DNA of 64,000 bases from Alphaproteobacteria bacterium 43-37 (lineage in GTDB: Bacteria > Pseudomonadota > Alphaproteobacteria > 43-37), in contig MKSY01000024.1 of NCBI GenBank assembly GCA_001897475.1, positions 1 through 64,000 of the forward strand, written 5' to 3'. The notes beneath the pieces were generated by a model that searched no databases, was not told the origin of the DNA, and worked only from the letters and a program-made list of their open reading frames with translations. Made by a program: the position numbers and the translations under genes. Positions 61,578-64,000 of this stretch are shown here, piece by piece. Positions within the stretch are counted from its first letter, which is position 1. Every line of letters starts with the position of its first letter.

Positions 61578-64000
61578 TTAAGAGGCGGCTTTAGCATTAG
61601 TTTTGGTTTTTTTAAGAAGAAGCGCTAGATATTGCCCCGTGTAGCTTTGGGTAATAGTAGCAACGTCCTCAGGCGTGCCTTGGGCAATAATTTGTCCGCC
61701 ACCCGTTCCACCTTCTGGACCAACATCAATGACCCAATCTGATGTCTTAATGACTTCAAGATTATGTTCAATAATGATAACAGTGTTTCCTTGATTTACA
61801 ATCGCGTGAAGCACCTCTAATAATTTTCGTACATCCTCAAAATGCAAGCCCGTTGTAGGCTCATCCAAGATATACAGTGTCTTCCCTGTAGATTTGCGAG
61901 CAAGTTCTTTGGCTAGTTTAACCCTTTGAGCTTCACCACCAGAAAGGGTAGTTGCTTGTTGTCCAACCTTAATATAGCTTAACCCTACTTCCATCAGAGC
62001 CTTTAGTTTATCTCGGATCGGAGGCATGTTTTCAAAAAACTGGACTGCCTCCTCAATGGTCATATCAAGGATATCTGCAATGGATTTGTCCTGAAATTTG
62101 ATCTCGAGAGTCTCGCGATTGTATCTTTTTCCACGGCACTGATCACATTCGACATAAACATCAGGTAAAAAATGCATCTCAATTTTGATGACACCATCTC
62201 CTTGGCACGCTTCGCAGCGACCACCTTTAACGTTGAATGAAAATCGCCCTGGGCCATATCCCCTGGCTTTGGCTTCAGGTAATCCCGCAAACCATTCACG
62301 AATGGGTGTGAAAGCACCCGTATAAGTGGCGGGGTTTGAGCGAGGTGTGCGGCCAATAGGGGATTGGTCGATATCGATAACTTTATCGATGTGCTCTAAC
62401 CCTGTTATGGAGTCATGTGCACCGACCGACTCTCGAGAGCGATTTATTGCTGCAGCAGCACCTTTATAGAGCGTTTCGATAACCAAGGATGATTTTCCGC
62501 TTCCCGAAACTCCTGTCACGCATGTGAAAACACTTAAGGGAAAATCGACAGAGATATTTTGTAGATTGTTTTCCACAGCGCCTTTGATCTGGATAACTTT
62601 TTTGGGATCCCATGTCCTGCGCAGAGTAGGTACAAGTATCGATCTGGCGTGAGTCAAATATTGCCCTGTTAAACTTTGTGGATCTTTCATGACATCGTTT
62701 GGATGCCCTAAGCTGACGATATACCCGCCGTGGGAGCCAGCTCCCGGCCCCATGTCGATCAAGAAGTCTGCGGCTAAGATGGTGTCTTCATCGTGCTCAA
62801 CAACTAATACTGTGTTTCCAAGGTCACGCAAATGTTTGAGAGTCGCTAAAAGGCGATCATTGTCGCGTTGATGAAGGCCAATGGAGGGTTCGTCAAGAAC
62901 ATAGAGCACACCTGTCAGGCCAGAACCAATTTGGGAGGCTAATCGGATGCGCTGGCTTTCTCCGCCAGATAAGGTTCCGGCTGTTCGTGATAGTGTCAAA
63001 TAGTTCAAACCTACACTAATCAGAAAGCCCAAACGGTCTTTGATTTCTTTCAAGATACGGGCAGCAATCTCGTGTTGTTTAGGTGTAAAAGAAGTGTCCA
63101 ATGATGTAAACCACGCTGCACATTCTTCAATGCTCATGTGAGTCACTTGGCTGATGTTCATCCCTTGAATTTTAACTGTGAGTGCCTCAGGTTTTAATCG
63201 TTGCCCATGGCAGCTTTGACAAATTTGGCTTGTCTGAAAAGGGCGTAATTCTTCGCGTGTCCAGTAGTTGTCCGCTTTTTTAAGGCGACGCTCGAGGCCT
63301 GGGATAACTCCTTCAAAGGCCTTCTTGTCATTTCCTTTTTTTGAGCTTTTTTCAGTAGATAAGGAAAGGTTTTGAGATCCATATAGGATTATGTTTTGAA
63401 GGTTAGATGGTAGATCCTCAAAAGGTGTGCGTAGAGAAAACTGGTAATATTTTGCGATGGATTCAAGCAGTTGTTGATAAAAGTAGGAAGAAGCATCGGA
63501 TGCTACTGCCCAAGGTGCAATAGCGCCCTCAGCTAAAGAAAGCTTTGGATTTGGGATAACCAATTCAGGCGCAAAAATTGTTTGAATGCCTAACCCGTCA
63601 CATGTTGAGCATGCGCCATAAGGATTGTTAAATGAAAAGAGCCTAGGTTCAATTTCGTCAAGGCTGAATCCTGATTCTGGGCAAGCATAACGGCTTGATA
63701 GTGTTAATTTTTTATCAAGGTCAATCAACTGAGCATATGCCAGACCATCAGATAGTCGAAGGGCTGTTTCGAGTGTGTCAGCAACTCTGTTGGCGATGTC
63801 AGGCTTGATCACTAAACGATCCACAACCACATCGATATCATGTTTAATATTTTTATTGAGTACCGGGACGTTGTCTAGATCATGCATGGTGCCATCGATT
63901 TGCACTCTTTGAAACCCACGCTTTTTCAAATCTAAAAGCTCTTTGCGATATTCTCCTTTGCGGCCACGAACAATGGGCGATAGGAGAATAACTTTAGTCC
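61578..64000 (-). CDS. uvrA: Excinuclease ABC subunit A (5' end beyond window)
   Basis: The frame is open to the right edge, reading [20 protein letters not shown] before the first Met in the window (63929). About 807 residues are visible; UvrA is usually about 940, so the N-terminal Walker A lies outside. Visible are zinc finger CSTCDGLG, first signature [19 protein letters not shown], second Walker [16 protein letters not shown], zinc finger CEACQGDG...CDQCRGKR, and second signature [16 protein letters not shown] with Walker [13 protein letters not shown]. UvrA finds bulky lesions in nucleotide-excision repair. Confidence 0.96.
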   Translation of the reverse strand, partial: TKVILLSPIVRGRKGEYRKELLDLKKRGFQRVQIDGTMHDLDNVPVLNKNIKHDIDVVVDRLVIKPDIANRVADTLETALRLSDGLAYAQLIDLDKKLTLSSRYACPESGFSLDEIEPRLFSFNNPYGACSTCDGLGIQTIFAPELVIPNPKLSLAEGAIAPWAVASDASSYFYQQLLESIAKYYQFSLRTPFEDLPSNLQNIILYGSQNLSLSTEKSSKKGNDKKAFEGVIPGLERRLKKADNYWTREELRPFQTSQICQSCHGQRLKPEALTVKIQGMNISQVTHMSIEECAAWFTSLDTSFTPKQHEIAARILKEIKDRLGFLISVGLNYLTLSRTAGTLSGGESQRIRLASQIGSGLTGVLYVLDEPSIGLHQRDNDRLLATLKHLRDLGNTVLVVEHDEDTILAADFLIDMGPGAGSHGGYIVSLGHPNDVMKDPQSLTGQYLTHARSILVPTLRRTWDPKKVIQIKGAVENNLQNISVDFPLSVFTCVTGVSGSGKSSLVIETLYKGAAAAINRSRESVGAHDSITGLEHIDKVIDIDQSPIGRTPRSNPATYTGAFTPIREWFAGLPEAKARGYGPGRFSFNVKGGRCEACQGDGVIKIEMHFLPDVYVECDQCRGKRYNRETLEIKFQDKSIADILDMTIEEAVQFFENMPPIRDKLKALMEVGLSYIKVGQQATTLSGGEAQRVKLAKELARKSTGKTLYILDEPTTGLHFEDVRKLLEVLHAIVNQGNTVIIIEHNLEVIKTSDWVIDVGPEGGTGGGQIIAQGTPEDVATITQSYTGQYLALLLKKTKTNAKAAS

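Overview
The window looks like chromosomal DNA of an alphaproteobacterium of moderate AT bias. The evidence is a CckA-type hybrid histidine kinase, an ErpA/IscA-type Fe-S protein, a TIGR01459-type HAD hydrolase, a HIG1-type twin-membrane protein, a FlgJ reduced to its rod-binding domain, and the gene orders cpoB-tilS, hslV-hslU and tatA-tatB-tatC-serS-surE-nlpD. A rickettsial Sca/OmpB-like autotransporter, a Fic gene, several secreted low-complexity proteins and two related MFS carriers suggest a host-associated, flagellated lineage such as the Holosporales/Odyssella/Caedibacter group. That placement is inference; no rRNA lies in the window.

Layout. 1-3000 (-): an accessory module with a trypsin-fold protease whose nucleophile is Cys, an unknown 162-aa protein, and a secreted protein running off the left edge with a C-terminal AHH nuclease motif. 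3227-9489 (-): a flagellar hook/filament-junction operon flgI-flgJ-flgN-flgK-flgL-fliW ending in a LysR regulator. 9620-14479: aquaporin, asd, rapZ (-) and nadE (+), then tRNA-Arg(CCT). 14650-23897 (-): envelope and housekeeping genes nlpD-like, surE, serS, tatCBA, M50 protease, SPOR protein, argS, dgt. 24000-25145 (+): erpA-like and xthA. 25146-27832 (-): a zinc/manganese ABC importer with a small membrane protein at its head and a palindrome upstream. 28107-31819: tRNA-Gln(TTG), a Fic gene split by an amber codon behind three copies of an 11-bp operator-like word, a secreted serine protease, a Tat-exported M15-type peptidase and a small secreted protein. 31949-36779: cpoB, tilS, hslU/hslV, a HIT protein and a HIG1-type protein. 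36941-43593 (+): an MFS carrier and a complete oppABCDF importer.

43594-48845: an autotransporter gene with related palindromic and tandem repeat clusters on both sides, then a HAD phosphatase. 48955-50979 (+): three small secreted proteins: one His-rich, one lipoprotein, and one charge-segregated protein with an Asp-rich half and a histone-H1-like Lys/Ala half that carries a one-base deletion. 51021-55974 (-): a five-gene type II secretion/type IV pilus-like inner-membrane operon (E, F, L, M and a small PilP/GspB-like protein) without pilins or secretin here. 56266-58857 (+): second MFS carrier, CsaA-like protein and LysR regulator. 58858-59286: a possible structured RNA ending in a terminator. 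59287-64000 (-): a 3' remnant of an M17 aminopeptidase, cckA and uvrA (5' end beyond the window).

The strongest candidates for something new are the Cys-protease/AHH-nuclease module at the left edge, the charge-segregated secreted histone-like protein, and the Fic locus in which a stop codon separates the inhibitory helix from the catalytic domain. All functions come from reading motifs and family resemblance; no database search was run.
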